A DNA stretch of 64,000 nt. Source: Puccinellia tenuiflora (Eukaryota; Streptophyta; Magnoliopsida; Poales; Poaceae). The DNA lies in assembly GCA_012064385.1 (NCBI GenBank), contig QRDG01000473.1, positions 5,413,066 to 5,477,065 of the forward strand, given 5' to 3'. The position numbers and the translations under genes were made by a program. Shown one piece after another: positions 32,683 through 44,501 of this stretch. The notes below the pieces were generated by a model that had not been told where the DNA came from, searched no databases, and saw only the letters and a list, made by a program, of their open reading frames with translations. Every line of letters begins with the position of its first letter. The first letter of the stretch is position 1.

Positions 32683-35600
32683 TCTCTACTAATATAAAAA
32701 GAGAGAGAGGGGGGTATGATCCAACAGATCTCATCCATCTAATCTACATCTAACGGTACAGATCGATTCTGTGATGAGCACCTCATCACGCCTCACACGC
32801 GACGCCCACGCCCACGAGATCCCCTCCTTGCCCCTGCGGCCTGCGCCCACGCGATCCCCTCCTCCCGCATCGATCTCCCCAGCTGCGCCGCGCCGATCCC
32901 CTCCTCCCGCGTCGATCTCCCCAGTTGCGCCGCGCCGCTGCTCGCCCTCCTGCTGCTCCGGCGCCGCCTCCTGAATCCCCGCCGCGCCGTCGACCCAATC
33001 CCCCTGCGCCGCCTCCTAGAATGGCAACCGCCGGGTCAGCCCGTCGCGGGTGGCAACCGCCGGTTACCTCCATGCGTGTAACCTCCCATCGTGGAGGACG
33101 TGGAGAGTACCACCTCAAGGTCCTCAAAGCCCCCACCCCCTCCCCGTCCCCCTCCCCCACCTCGCATCCTTCTCAAATCCCTCACCTCCGCTTGAGAGAG
33201 GACGCCACCGTCGCCGTCACTGCCCGCGGGAGGAGGACGCCACCGCCAACGCCGCATTGCACGCGGCAGGAGGACGCCGCCGCTGCACTGGCCGAGACAG
33301 GACGACGCCGCCGCCGCACTGCTTGGGACAGGACGCCTCCACCTCCGCAATCCCTCGCGAGATCACCGCCTCCGCACTGCACGACGTCGCAACGGCGTTG
33401 TCATTCGGCCACCTGCCAGGTTAGCCCGTCACTCCTGATCGCCTCTCACAAATTTTTCGATCGATCTGGGTAGAGTGCCCCGTACGGCTGAGCTAGACTG
33501 GCACCTACCTTCTTTTTACTAATCCTGGAGCATGAAATGTAATATGTACTTTGGTCTTGCAGCCTTTTCTCATAGCTAATTGGCCAACCATACCTGAAGT
33601 TTTGACTATGTGCACGAATGACAGAAATAGATGTTTTCATGCATTCAGTGTAATCTTCGGAAACAGAAATCTCTTCAAAGAATATCAAAGATGTTTTCAT
33701 GCTTTCCCTGTAGTCTAAAGTAGAGGGCACTTTCCCGGTATTCATTGGTTTGTCGCACGCTCGCAGCTAAGGAGTCAGTCAACTGCATCTTTCTTTCAGT
33801 TCAGAAGAACATTTTCTATTTGTATTGTTACTGTGTGCAACCTACCAGACTGGTCCTCATGAATATATCTTAGGCACTAGATTATCGTCTCTCATGTGTA
33901 ATTGGTTATGCCTATATGGCAATGACAATCTAAAGTTGTAAAAACGTATTTCATTTGGTTGTTTTGCTGCCAATTGGCTGAACACTGAACAGGGTTGTTG
34001 TTTAAACGTAATGGTTTAACCCTTGGAATGGTCATTTAAACTATTGTGTTTGTCAGAGAATAACGCCTATACTAGGATGCCACAGTGCAAGCTTTCATTC
34101 ATGAAGTATAGTGTTACTGTTTGGATGTGGGTGCAAGCAACTCTTTCTCTCTGTGTTGGAAGAATGCACCACACAATATGATCAATCCGATCACTTGAGT
34201 TGCTATGTTAACATATAATTTATGAAATCTCTGGTTGTGAATGACATAGATCATTGTTTTAGGGAAAGGAGGAAACTCAAAACCGATTGGTGCACACAAC
34301 CAGGGGTGTGATGGATCATTATTTTGTAGTACTAACTAGCATACTAAATAATCTCTGGTTGAGTGTCAAGAGGAAATACTATTTTACTTACCTCTCCTCA
34401 AAATACTATGCAAGGACAACTAGAGTCTGCTCTGAACTTTTAGGTCACGGTGATTAAAACTGAATTACAATTGATATAAGTAAACCTGAAAATTTTCTTT
34501 GTCAAGTTGTACTTCACTAATCCACATACCGTACCATTGTGACCGCAGGGAAATATGATGTTACTGTGATCTAAGGTTGACGAATCCAGTGGTTAGGTCC
34601 TTTATTATATGGAATTGAGTTTACTTTTAGGAGCATGACCCATATACTGTTAGATGCATTTTAAGTACTTATAGGAACATCACGTCACAATTCGGTATCT
34701 TGACAAAAAGACCCCGCGAAGTTGAAACCTGTTGTCAAAGAAGTTGAAGCCCATTGATCTACTTGACTACACACATCACTTATATTAGTTGATACGTGCA
34801 TTGCATGTGCACATTTACTATAACCTTAGTTGTAGAATAATTGTGGTAGTAATCTCCATGCAACTTTATTCCCGAATTAAGCAAAGTTATCTCTTTGGGA
34901 GCTAAGTGGTTTTGATTTCTACAGTACACATAACATTTTATTTTTCCACAGTAGCAAGGATATGAGCAGAAGGGGTTACCCTCATTTGTAAAGAAACTCT
35001 ATTAAGTAAATGGACAGAGAATTTCTTGTATATGTGGAACTCATTTTTTGTTAATCAATGCCTCTCTATTTATGGTGATTGATGGTCATGCCAAATTTCT
35101 GAAGTTAGAGTGTTTTCTGAAATTCCTTTCCAAACTTTTCAATTAGCTGTTGTACATTGTGTATTTATGTGTGGTGCATTGTGTTCATTCATAATATCAG
35201 ATTTTCTACCGGTTCCCTTTTGCCATGTATGTGTGAGGGTAAGGTGATCTGATTCGCCATGTCTGTTTAGCCTAAATGATTTCTATGAGATCAAAACCTG
35301 TATTAATAATGATGACCATCTTGATAATGTCTTTTTTGTTATCTATAGGTTCCGCTTGGTCTGGTGCATGGGAGGGTGACGTTGCTTGGTGTCGAGGACT
35401 AGGTTTAGGTCAGTTTCTGGTTCCTATCCTTTCTCCCCTGCGTGCCCGTGGCTGTAATGTGCTCTGGCCATCGAGCCAAAAAACTGCTGCTTTTGATTTT
35501 AGTGGTGGTGAGATAGTTTGTACGATTTTGTCATGTCATGATCTTGCTGTTCTGCTGGCTATGAACCTGGATGGTTACTGCCTACTGTTCTGGTTCTATA

Positions 35601-37405
35601 GCACAGTCGCTGGAGCTTACATGCCATTGTTTAATGATTGCCTAAGTACACTCACATGATTCTAGAGTAATTAATCCTTCCTGATAAACATTCTAGCATG
35701 TGTGGGCTTAGTTTTTTTTTTTTGCCAATGCTGCTATACTACTGTATGATATTGAACTATTGCTTCTTGGCAATTATGGTCACAGCAATTAGCATGTTAT
35801 GTGAACATCTTTTGTTATTTTAACATCTTATTGTTTATTTGCTTGAAGTTAACTTCGGTCTTCTCTCAGGACAAGTCTTTGGTGCTGCTGTTGTGCTGGC
35901 CGCGGCCTCCTGCGTGGCTCTGCATGCGGTTGTAGGCCAAGCCGACCTTCGCATCGACTACTTCACCTTCACCCTCGCTGCATTGCGGTGGCCTCCTGTT
36001 CATCTCCAAGGTTCAGGTGAGTTTTCTGGTCCTCCCCTTCTCTCCTCTTGAGATATTCGTGTGTTATTTTCCTTAGTGGATCTCAGTGTTCTTTTCCATG
36101 AACAGAAGCTATACTGGAATACCCTGATGTCATGTATATGTGTAGTGCATAGTGTAGACCCAACTTGATTTCTAGATTGCATGTGTACTGTAGATGTGTT
36201 GTTGACAATTGCAGGCATGCCTGGTCGATTCATTAGTGATTAATTGATATAACTAACTTGATATCGAGTTAGTGTATGTTTTGCGCTTCCGAGTTCTGGT
36301 CATTGTGAAAGATAGGTTTTTGGTTACCTTTCTCATACAGTTTTTGGTTCCTTTTTTTATGGTCATGCTTTCATTGAGATCCTAATAATAGACAAGATTA
36401 ATAGTACATAGATAAAAAATAACTCCATTTATATGTGAAGAAGTCGATCGACATCCCATTTCAAGATAACCGCGATTCACGGAAGTGTTTATTCTTTTGA
36501 TTTATTATCAAGCATTCAGGTGAGATGAGTCTTACTTCTCTGTTTATGGATTTTTCGACCATTTGATAAACGTTTTGGAATTCAAGCCTGGTTCTGTTCC
36601 TGTAACCTGTGAACTATATACTTATTAGTGGATTTTAAGTATGTCTTAATCTGTTATATTACCAATTTTTTATTTAATCGAACAACCATGAGATTATATT
36701 TGGACCTTGTGTGATATTTATTGAAGGTGACCAGAAATATGTGCAGCAAAGAATAATGAAAGGAAACGGAGACGCTCCCGTAATATCTCCAAAGGTCCAT
36801 CACTGATTGGTGAAGAAACTTTTTCAAGCACCGGCGAAAATCCTGCTAGCATCCTCGATACTTTTTGTTGTTGATCTTTATTGATTTAACTTAAATATTG
36901 ATGGCCAAGTACATAATGAATCTTATTGTGCGGATTATTACACGCTTCATTTGCTGAATCGTTTATGATGTCCTATTTACACTGAAACTGTGTAGCATCA
37001 TCGAAGAGCAATATGTAAATGAATTTTAATCACAGTTATCACCTGAATAAGTATTCGTTAACATCAATATGTACCGGAAGTCATCCTTGAGTTACCAAAG
37101 CGAGCAACGATGGACCTGCAAGATTAGCTATGCAAGTCGAAAATAATACTCCAATAAATAGAAAGTAGAGTGGTTGATCTCCATTTATAGCATTGGGTTG
37201 TTATTTTCTTTTAATAATTATAATAGATATAAGTTTGTGTTATTTTGATTGATTAATTAGTATTGTCGTTTCATTTATCATATCGACATGTGAATTCTGT
37301 TATATTTGTTTATTCACTTTGATAATTAAAATCATTGATATTTTGTGAGTTATTAATATTGAATTCACTATTATTACACGTGTATTACACGTGCACGTTT
37401 ACTAG
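32683..37405 (+). mobile_element. Non-autonomous Helitron (4.7 kb) with exon-like captured DNA
   Basis: The 5' end TCTCTACTAATATAAAA follows an A. The 3' end is CACGTTTACTAG followed by T (37405/37406), so the insertion is between A and T as Helitrons require. A palindrome CACGTGTA/TACACGTG lies 11 bases before the CTAG end. No Rep/helicase is encoded. The 5' part (32771-33480) is GC-rich and open on several frames with a donor-like CCAG/GTTAGC near 33420. An exon-like block at 35870-36016 ends TTCAG/GTGAGT. These resemble captured gene exons, but I could not name the source gene. Confidence 0.8.
34795..34837 (+). other. Internal Helitron 3'-terminus-like sequence
   Basis: Reads ACGTGCATTGCATGTGCAC then ATTTACTAT. 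It matches the hairpin-plus-tail arrangement of the true end at 37375-37405, with CTAT in place of CTAG. Confidence 0.5.
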
Positions 37406-37486
37406 TTACCTAAACATGCCAAATAAGCCAATAATTGGTGCAATATATCACCACAAATGCGAGTCCAAGGACTTGAACTTGGGTGT

Positions 37487-37859
37487 GTACTTGGCACACG
37501 TTGTGGTTTTCCCGGAGCCTTGCAGTCCGACCATCATGACGACACTGGGGCTGGGCTTCCCCTTGGTGGGGACGAAGGCTGGCTAGCTCCCCGGCATCCA
37601 GCATGGCGCAGAGCTCCGAGACGACGGCCTGCTGGATGATGCGCCGCTTGTTGGTGCCGGCGGCGAGGGTGTCGAGGCTCGCCGTCTTCCTGATGCTGGC
37701 CTGCATGCCGCGGACCGTCTCGAAGCGGACGTCCGACTGAAGGAGCGCTCGCGTGATGCTGTTCAGGCACTCCCCGAACACCTTCTCGTCCACCACCGTC
37801 GCGTTGCTCATCCGCGCCAGCGCGCCGGAGATGTTCGTGCCAAGCTGTGCTAGCACCAT
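37487..37859 (-). pseudogene. Truncated, frameshifted SRP54-like copy
   Basis: From the ATG at 37859 the first about 90 residues nearly match the intact copy (T/N at 9, D/N at 34, I/V at 80). A 4-bp insertion (GCTA, about 37584) then shifts the frame. The homology continues at DNA level through the P-loop region and stops after the codons for AKY near 37487. The G domain beyond the P-loop and the entire M domain are missing. The promoter, including the TATA box at 37937-37949, is preserved, so a truncated transcript is possible. The Helitron ends only 82 bp from the truncation point. Confidence 0.9.
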
Positions 37860-37936
37860 CGTGACTGCCCGACTAGAGCCTAGAGGCGATCTGCTGCGGA
37901 AGATGATCTCTCGGCGCTGGATTGGTGGGTGCGTCT

Positions 37937-37949
37937 ACTTTATATAGGA
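37937..37949 (-). promoter_or_regulatory. TATA box of the truncated SRP54 copy
   Basis: Minus-strand TCCTATATAAAG in the same position relative to the ATG as in the intact copy. Confidence 0.6.
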
Positions 37950-39400
37950 CTGGACGACGAGTTGTACAAATACGAATCGAACTTGGGTGGGATTCATTCC
38001 GAATCCAATCTGGTTTTGGCATTGGTTGCTAGCTGGTGGGATTCACTCCGAGTCCAGTCTGCACGGGCGGCCCGAGGAGGTGGTGGGGCGGAGCGCCGCC
38101 GCCTCGAGGAATTCCATCGAGCAGATGCGAGGCACCGACGTCAAAGGCATTGAGGTCTGTGCTCTGGTGGAGCTGGAGCACCGCGTGTTGGGCGTCGGGG
38201 CGAGTCCCCGAGCGCGTCTGCACGTGGACGAGGAGCACGGCGAGCCTCTTCGTCAGCGGCCGGTACCTTGGTGCGACGGAGGCGCCTGCGCCACGGGGCT
38301 ACGGCGAGTCGGCCGGAGGTGGAGGCCGCCACCCGGGGCTGCGTCGGGAAGGAGTTCCATGGCGAGGAGCAGGGCGCCGACCATGGTGAGGGCGTAACGG
38401 AAGCGCAAGGCGAGAGTGTCGCAGAGTCCAGCACCACGGGCGTGGAGCCGGACGCAGGTTAGTTCCATTTGTGTGCTTCAATTGTCTGCTCTGCGAATTG
38501 AATCCGTTACTTCTTCTTTACACAATCTTGCTTTGCATTCTAGGAGTAGTGAAAACCTCCTTACTTACGGTTTGTTATGGAGCTAACAATCCACTCTGAC
38601 TCATAGGGCGAAACCGCATTTTAAAATGTTTAACATCTCGGGAAAAATTAGATGTACATCATGCAGACATTCTATGATCACTCACAAAAACAAATTGCGA
38701 AATAAAAGATTTTCCTGTGATCCGTGTAAAAGAGAAAAAAATAATGTCATGTGGAAATTTTTCTTTTTTCCCCCCAAATTTTTTTTTTTTGAATCTAGAA
38801 AGAAGTGGTTCCTAATTTTAGACTATTATTGTATGTTTCTAGAATATAAGAAAAGAATGCTTCGGAGAAAAAATCAGGTCTAAAAGAATACCCAACGGAG
38901 GACCCGATTTGGCTATTGCCTCGGCGCCTTGAAGGTTTGGATATTGATCAAATTCGGGCTCGCTGATTATGCCGATGATATTCCGTTGGAATGGAGCTGG
39001 GTAAACCTCATGGGCGCGCCTATTTACCCTGAAACTTGGTTTTCCGACGACCCGTGTGGAGATGGTGAGTCTTCCTTCCCTGTTTGCATCTCTTTTTCAT
39101 AAACTGTCCGCACACGACGAACAAATGATAGGTGATCGAGCTGAGTGATACGAGTTTATTTGTCTGCCGCAGGATCTTGTGCCAGCATGACGTGCGTACA
39201 CGCGCAACACGGGCTCGCGTATGAGCGGCGACACGGCGCCGGATCATTTCCATAACGCAACAATAAACTGTAACGCAACAGAAGGATCATTAAAAGCGAT
39301 TTATTTGTTTTAGCTAGACTTCACAGCAACACCAAACTGCATTTTCAAATTCATTTGTATACTTGTAATCAATGCAGCAAGTTATCATGTATGACAATAT
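37950..39400. other. Flank with an unresolved GC-rich fragment
   Basis: 38050-38465 is GC-rich and open in several frames on both strands, ending GACGCAG/GTTAGTT on the plus strand (donor-like). No domain was recognised. 38500-39400 contains nothing identifiable; 38760-38800 is T/C/A-homopolymer rich. Confidence 0.4.
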
Positions 39401-39544
39401 TGTTAGAGTACAACACGTATACATGTAGGAGTTAGAGATAGACTAGGGTTTAAGAGTCATGACCTTGTACTCCAAGTCTCTCCCTTCCTTGTACTCTAAT
39501 AGTCTATCTCTAACTCCTACGTGTATACGTGTTGTACTCTAACA
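39401..39544. mobile_element. 144-bp palindromic element, TG...CA ends, 5-bp duplication
   Basis: Starts TGTTAGAGTACAACACG and ends CGTGTTGTACTCTAACA. The arms of about 46 bp are inverted copies with one mismatch, around a 50-bp middle that itself is partly palindromic. AATAT flanks both sides (39396-39400 and 39545-39549). Confidence 0.8.
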
Positions 39545-42500
39545 AATATAACAACATAACTTAGTAGACAGCTACTGTCCTACTAGTGGTTATTTGTAGG
39601 ACACATATGGTCTCAGCAGTACTTCTCTTCCTCCGCACGTTCTCCGTCTTCCACTTCCTGAAATTTTCTTCCTCCATGATGATCTTCTCGGCGATGGTCT
39701 CGATTGTCGACGCCCCACCTCCGCAAGCGTGCCGTTCAACACCTTGGAGGCAGCATCCATGGCCTCATTCATCTCCTGCAAGATCCGCTCCCTCCTCTCC
39801 AGGATCCCATGAAGGCACATTGTCGATAGTGTATTCAACTAATAGGTTGAGCAAAGAACAAAGACAGTAGTATAACAAAGTAAAGAAAGGGACCCGCTAT
39901 GATTAATCAATGAAGGATGGCAACGTAATCAACGGTATAACCACTGGTTTTCTAACTAGCAGCAGGGTGGATGTTTTATCTATACTTAAGTACTTGATAT
40001 TTCCCCATGAGAAATAAAATTCATGGGAAGGCACATGTCAAACATACAAATATGCAATGTTTTAAAACAGCGACAAGAAGATTGCGCTAAGAAGCACATA
40101 TAGAATATATCCAACTGTTAGTTTGAACATTGAATAAAGACAGTAGGTAGTACAGAGCTCTTATGATTGATAGATAAACGATGATAACTTAAGCACCGGT
40201 ATAACCACTAGTTTATTCAAACTAGTTTATTCAACTGCCACAACGTGGCATGCCAGTGCACGCACTGCCACGACGGGAACGGCGGGGCAGAAGACGGTAT
40301 ACGAAGGAGGTGACACCAATGTTGCGTCCATCACAGCGCCACCCGCCGGCGTCGGAACCAATCACCACAACCACTACACAATATCAATGCATTTTGACTA
40401 AGACAATGATTTTTTTAATCTTAGTATAGTAACCCATAAACATGTAGCCACACATGTAATAAGCCTGAGATAATTCGGATATTTATTACTGTAGGTCCCT
40501 ATATAAGATCCAAAGCAGGGTAGAATTGCAGATATGAAAGTAAAACTAGGTACTCTAGCCTCTAGGTGCTTTATAGCTCGATGCAAAAAATCTTTGATGG
40601 TAAAGACATACAGTACTCTTGAACTAGAGAATAATCATGCTAGAGAAGTCAATGAAACACATGCTTGTCTTTTTGTATGGCAGTGAGCTAGAGAATAATC
40701 ACAATTTAATTGAAAACCATAGCCAAACAAAACAGGAACAAGTTTGAAAATTGATGCATACATGCTTGCTAATGACTTAAATTTGACGTTCAACCCATGG
40801 TTTCTTGCTAGTCCTGTTGTCCTCCAAAAGAATTAACCACATAGATCCATGAAGCCTAGTACAGTAGAATGTCATCAGATGGAACAGTAAAGCCCAAAAA
40901 TTCTGGCCGGCTTACATTAGAATGTCATCTTTCATTTTAAGCATGCTCAGGTGGATTCAAGGTTTTCCTAGGATGTCAACATGTTGTAGATGTCATGGCT
41001 TTAGAAACTTGTCCTGCATTCCTCTAGTGGAGAGCTGGAAGCAAGCACCACTGACTGCATTTCCAATTTAGAATCCAGGATGAGATGCACCAGCAAATTA
41101 AAAATTAAGAACATATAATAAAACACTAAAACAGATATATGATCAGGTAAATATTTTTATGTGAAAAATAACTGATATCTTACTACACTAGCAAAGGAAT
41201 GAAGCTGCCTATATTAGAACATGTATGAGAATTAACAGCACTGTGTTAAGAATGCTAAACAAAGATAGGATAATACTTGTATCTCCATAGAAAGCGACGA
41301 AAGCTATTGATCTATCTGAATAATACTGTATTACTTGACAATTTGGTCATGTACAACAGCATAGTTAGTTAAACCAGGGTATTATCACCAGAAGCGGGGC
41401 TCAGAGAGTCAAAGGTGCATCACTGGAAAAGGGGAAAGGGGAGGGTCCAGGGTGCACCTAGTCAAGTGGTTTTATTTTTTCGAGGTCCAGTACATATCAA
41501 GTGCAGTAAAAGGATGTAGAAAATTAGTTCCATTGAGGAAAATGTATTTTTAGTATAGATGGACAATGCATGAACAAGATAGACCTAAGAGTTAAAATCC
41601 TTGACTTACATGAATAAATTTAGAGGTCCAGTACATATCAAGCGCGGTAAAAGGATGAAGAAAGTTAGTTCCATTAGTGCCCTTCCTGTCACTATATGGG
41701 CTGTATCCACCTACACATACAAATTTCCACTCTCACAAAAAAACCATTGTCGAAAGGCAGCAAAAATGTTTATATTTCCAACTTGCATGAATGAGCTAAA
41801 CAAGAATGAGTCAAATATATACTCAATACTGGCAAGAGGTAGCGTGGAACATATATAGCAAGATTTGTTCAATTAAATCATCCATCACAGGACAATAGAA
41901 ATAATCAAAGTGTTAATGTGTTGTATCCTAGTAAAAACATGGCCAGCAGAACTGCAATTGCAATACTTGTGAAAAGGAAGTCAAGAACAAAGAAACTAAT
42001 AAGATGTAATTTATTTTACCTCAAGGGTTTCTTTGTGTTCCTTTGTTTTCGCATCAATGAGCTCAATCAGCACAGGTTTTCCATCCTTTGCTGGAGTAAT
42101 CTTCAGGCAAATGCATCAAAAATCATGTAACCATTATTCTGCATGCCATAACCTGATTACATGGGAACATATAGATGTATCATAACTGATGTTGTAGACA
42201 ATGGTAAATTAGAAGATCCTCTTCATAGTCAATGGACAGAAACCTTGAACCCTCTCTACACCTCCTATTGATTGAGCCCAAATTACAACCAAATTCTAAA
42301 GTGCTACGACCCAAGTTTTGAAGAACTTGTGGAGTAGGGAAATCTACATTGTAGCAAACCTAGTGGACGGACTTTAATTTAAACAATCCACCAGACAGTT
42401 CAGCAGTAAGATAACCTAGATTCAGTATAGATCATCCCATATTAAATCAAGGAACACAGCTATATAAACTCCCTTCAGGTTCATTATGAGTTCTATCCTG

Positions 42501-43047
42501 CACCTTAATTTCTTCATTTACTGAAGTTGAGGATTTTCTAAATTACAAAGTGCGCATTATGGTCTATTACTGAGAAATAAGCATGTGTTTCCCGCCTATT
42601 TTGTGTTCCATACATATTCTACATTAAACAACATACAACTAATCAAAGGTAAATCATGATCGATTTAACAATAATCGGTGTTTCCTCCTCGTGGAAACAT
42701 ATACTATTGACAAGGGTACTTGACTTGCTACTAGAGTCAATGCCCTAATAAGGGAGAGTAAGATTTTGCTTATTGTTCAGCGGTTAAGAATTTATAACAT
42801 TTCACCCACTCGTACGCATCTCAATATTTCATTTCGTCGAGCACCTCCCGGGCCTAGCAGGAGTGGGAGATTAAAAGAGAGGGAACACCGAAGACTCACC
42901 TGGACTGAAGGGGAACAAATGATGGTGCTAGTAATCTCTAGGCTACTGCAGTAGGAACAGGAATAGCAAAATTATGCACAAACAAGTCCTCGTGAATAGC
43001 AAAATTTAGCCATAAACGAGTGGGGATTGGATAAAGCAGAAATTGAC
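39545..43047. other. Mostly non-coding; exon-like fragments on the minus strand
   Basis: Two minus-strand stretches look exonic. 39640-39838 reads ILQEMNEAMDAASKVLNG and, after a frame change, IETIAEKIIMEEENFRKW. 42020-42105 reads PAKDGKPVLIELIDAK and ends CTTGAG/GTAAAA. Neither is recognised. They may be later exons of the hemerythrin-like gene or unrelated fragments. A 55-bp block (GGTCCAGTACATATCAAG core) is repeated at 41482 and 41626. The rest is AT-rich intron-like or intergenic DNA. Confidence 0.35.
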
Positions 43048-43587
43048 CTGGAACGGAAGCCCTCTGGTTGTCGAGGAACAGCACCCTCTCCTCCATCCTG
43101 GCGTGCTCCAGTATCACCTCCATGGCGTCCCCGTACCATTTCACCAGCCTCCTGACCTCGGCGGCCTCCCCTTCCCGACCTTCTTCACCATCTAGGCCAG
43201 GTTGGCGGCGACGCCCTCCAGGTGGCGCCCGGCGCTGCGGTGCTGCAGGCACACCATCTCGGCGACCTCCTCGCAGCGACGCGCGGGTGGCAGGTCACCG
43301 CTGGGACGGAGCGCGACGCTGGGCTTGCGCTTGAAGCGCGCGTCGATGTGGCGCAGCAGCTCATCGGCGGCGCCCCAGAGCTGTGGGCCGGAGGTGGAGC
43401 ACGGGGCGGCCGCCTCGGACGGCGTGAAGTGGAGCGGGACAACCGCCTTGTAGAGGAGTGCAACGCGTAGGCGCCATGCGACGGAGCAGCCATCAGATCC
43501 ATGGACGCGAACGATGTTCTCGGCCTCGCCGTCGGGGTCGACGAAGACGAAGGCGTACACAGAGACGGTGATAGTGCCGCTCGCCAT
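43048..43587 (-). pseudogene. Hemerythrin-like domain protein, first exon, stop plus frameshift
   Basis: The reading from ATG 43587 begins MASGTITVSVYAFVFVDPDG. It contains an RLRVALLYKAVVPLHFTPSE segment resembling a thioredoxin/GST-N-like strand pattern, then a helical part with DELLRHIDARFKRKP and CLQHRSAGRHLEGVAANLA. A TAG follows. After a one-base shift near 43170 the frame resumes as EAAEVRRLVKWYGDAMEVI, then LEHARMEERVLF. The pattern H..S..RH......H.R.EE..LF is that of plant hemerythrin (HHE)-like proteins, which bind metal through His and Glu. A donor-like CCAG/GTCAAT closes the exon at 43048. The product is unlikely to be functional unless an allele elsewhere is intact. The family call is from motif memory. 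Confidence 0.55.
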
Positions 43588-43686
43588 GCCCGATGCGGTG
43601 CGGTGGCTGGTGGGGAGACAGGGAGCCTACCTGCGATGGGCGGCAAGGGGAAGGGGAGTAATTTCCTATGGGGTGGGGTGTGAGAG

Positions 43687-43978
43687 TAGACCTGGCCATT
43701 TTTCGGGTCGGGCCTAAAAAAGCCCGGCGCAGAAAAGCTAGGCCTGAGCCCGGCTGTCGGGCCACAACAATCGGGCCCGAGCCCGGCCCGGCCCGACCAA
43801 AGCCCGACCAGCCCGGCCCGATAGAAGCCTAAAATCTATTTTTCTTAAGCCCGAGCCCGGCCCGGCCTGACGGTCGGGCCTGAAATACAGGCCCGAGCCC
43901 GGCCCGATGGCACAACCGGGCCGGGCCGGGTCGAGCTTTTTCGGGCCGGGCCGGCTGGGCTGCCCATGGCCAGCTCTA
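43687..43978. mobile_element. hAT MITE (TAGACCTGGCCAT family), copy 1
   Basis: 292 bp with TIR TAGACCTGGCCAT / TAGAGCTGGCCAT and the perfect 8-bp duplication TGTGAGAG (43679-43686 and 43979-43986). The interior is saturated with GGGCC/CCCGG inverted motifs, giving strong foldback potential. Confidence 0.92.
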
Positions 43979-44073
43979 TGTGAGAGAGAGGAGAGGTTTG
44001 TGATTACGCTGGAAGAGCCGGGTGTGGCATTTGTGTATTGCTGCTTCTGGGGCATTGGGGCACTTAAACCCTA

Positions 44074-44176
44074 CTCCCTCCGTTTCATATTAGATGACTT
44101 CCAAATAGATATATCTAGACGTATTTTAAAGGTAGATTCATCCATTTGAGAATCAACTAATATGGAACGGAGGGAG
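44074..44176. mobile_element. Stowaway (Tc1/mariner) MITE
   Basis: 103 bp, CTCCCTCCGTTTCATATTAG at the left and its imperfect complement ending ACGGAGGGAG at the right, TA duplicated on both sides. This is the common Triticeae Stowaway pattern. Confidence 0.93.
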
Positions 44177-44284
44177 TACATGTCAGTGACAGCGAAAAGG
44201 AGCCTCTTAGAGTTCAACCCGCGAACAAAGGATGTTGGCGCAATGGAAGGTAGGGCCCGCTTCGAGGATGTGGTGTCTGGTCGG

Positions 44285-44479
44285 GGTTTGCGAAGAATCG
44301 TCGGAGGGATCTTTAGAGGGAAAAATGCCCCTAAAAATTGTATTTTTAGAGGCATTGTTGAAAAAGTGCCTCTACAAATCACCATTTTTAGGGGCACTTC
44401 AAAAAGATGCCCCTATAAAACTTATTTTTAGAGGCATTTAGCAAAAAGTTTCTCAAGCAAAATGCCCCTCCCATAGTGA
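44285..44479 (-). mobile_element. CACTA transposon end with subterminal repeats
   Basis: On the minus strand the terminus reads CACTATGGGAGGGGCATTTT, and repeated motifs of the type TTTTTAGRGGCAYTT in both orientations follow up to about 44290. The other end and any transposase are absent. Confidence 0.7.
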
Positions 44480-44501
44480 GTGCAGACTTTGATCTGGCTA
44501 A

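Noticed and set aside
32771..33473. Pro/Arg-rich frames at the Helitron 5' side as a real gene
   Set aside because: Low-complexity, open in several frames at once, and no domain; kept only as exon-like captured DNA.
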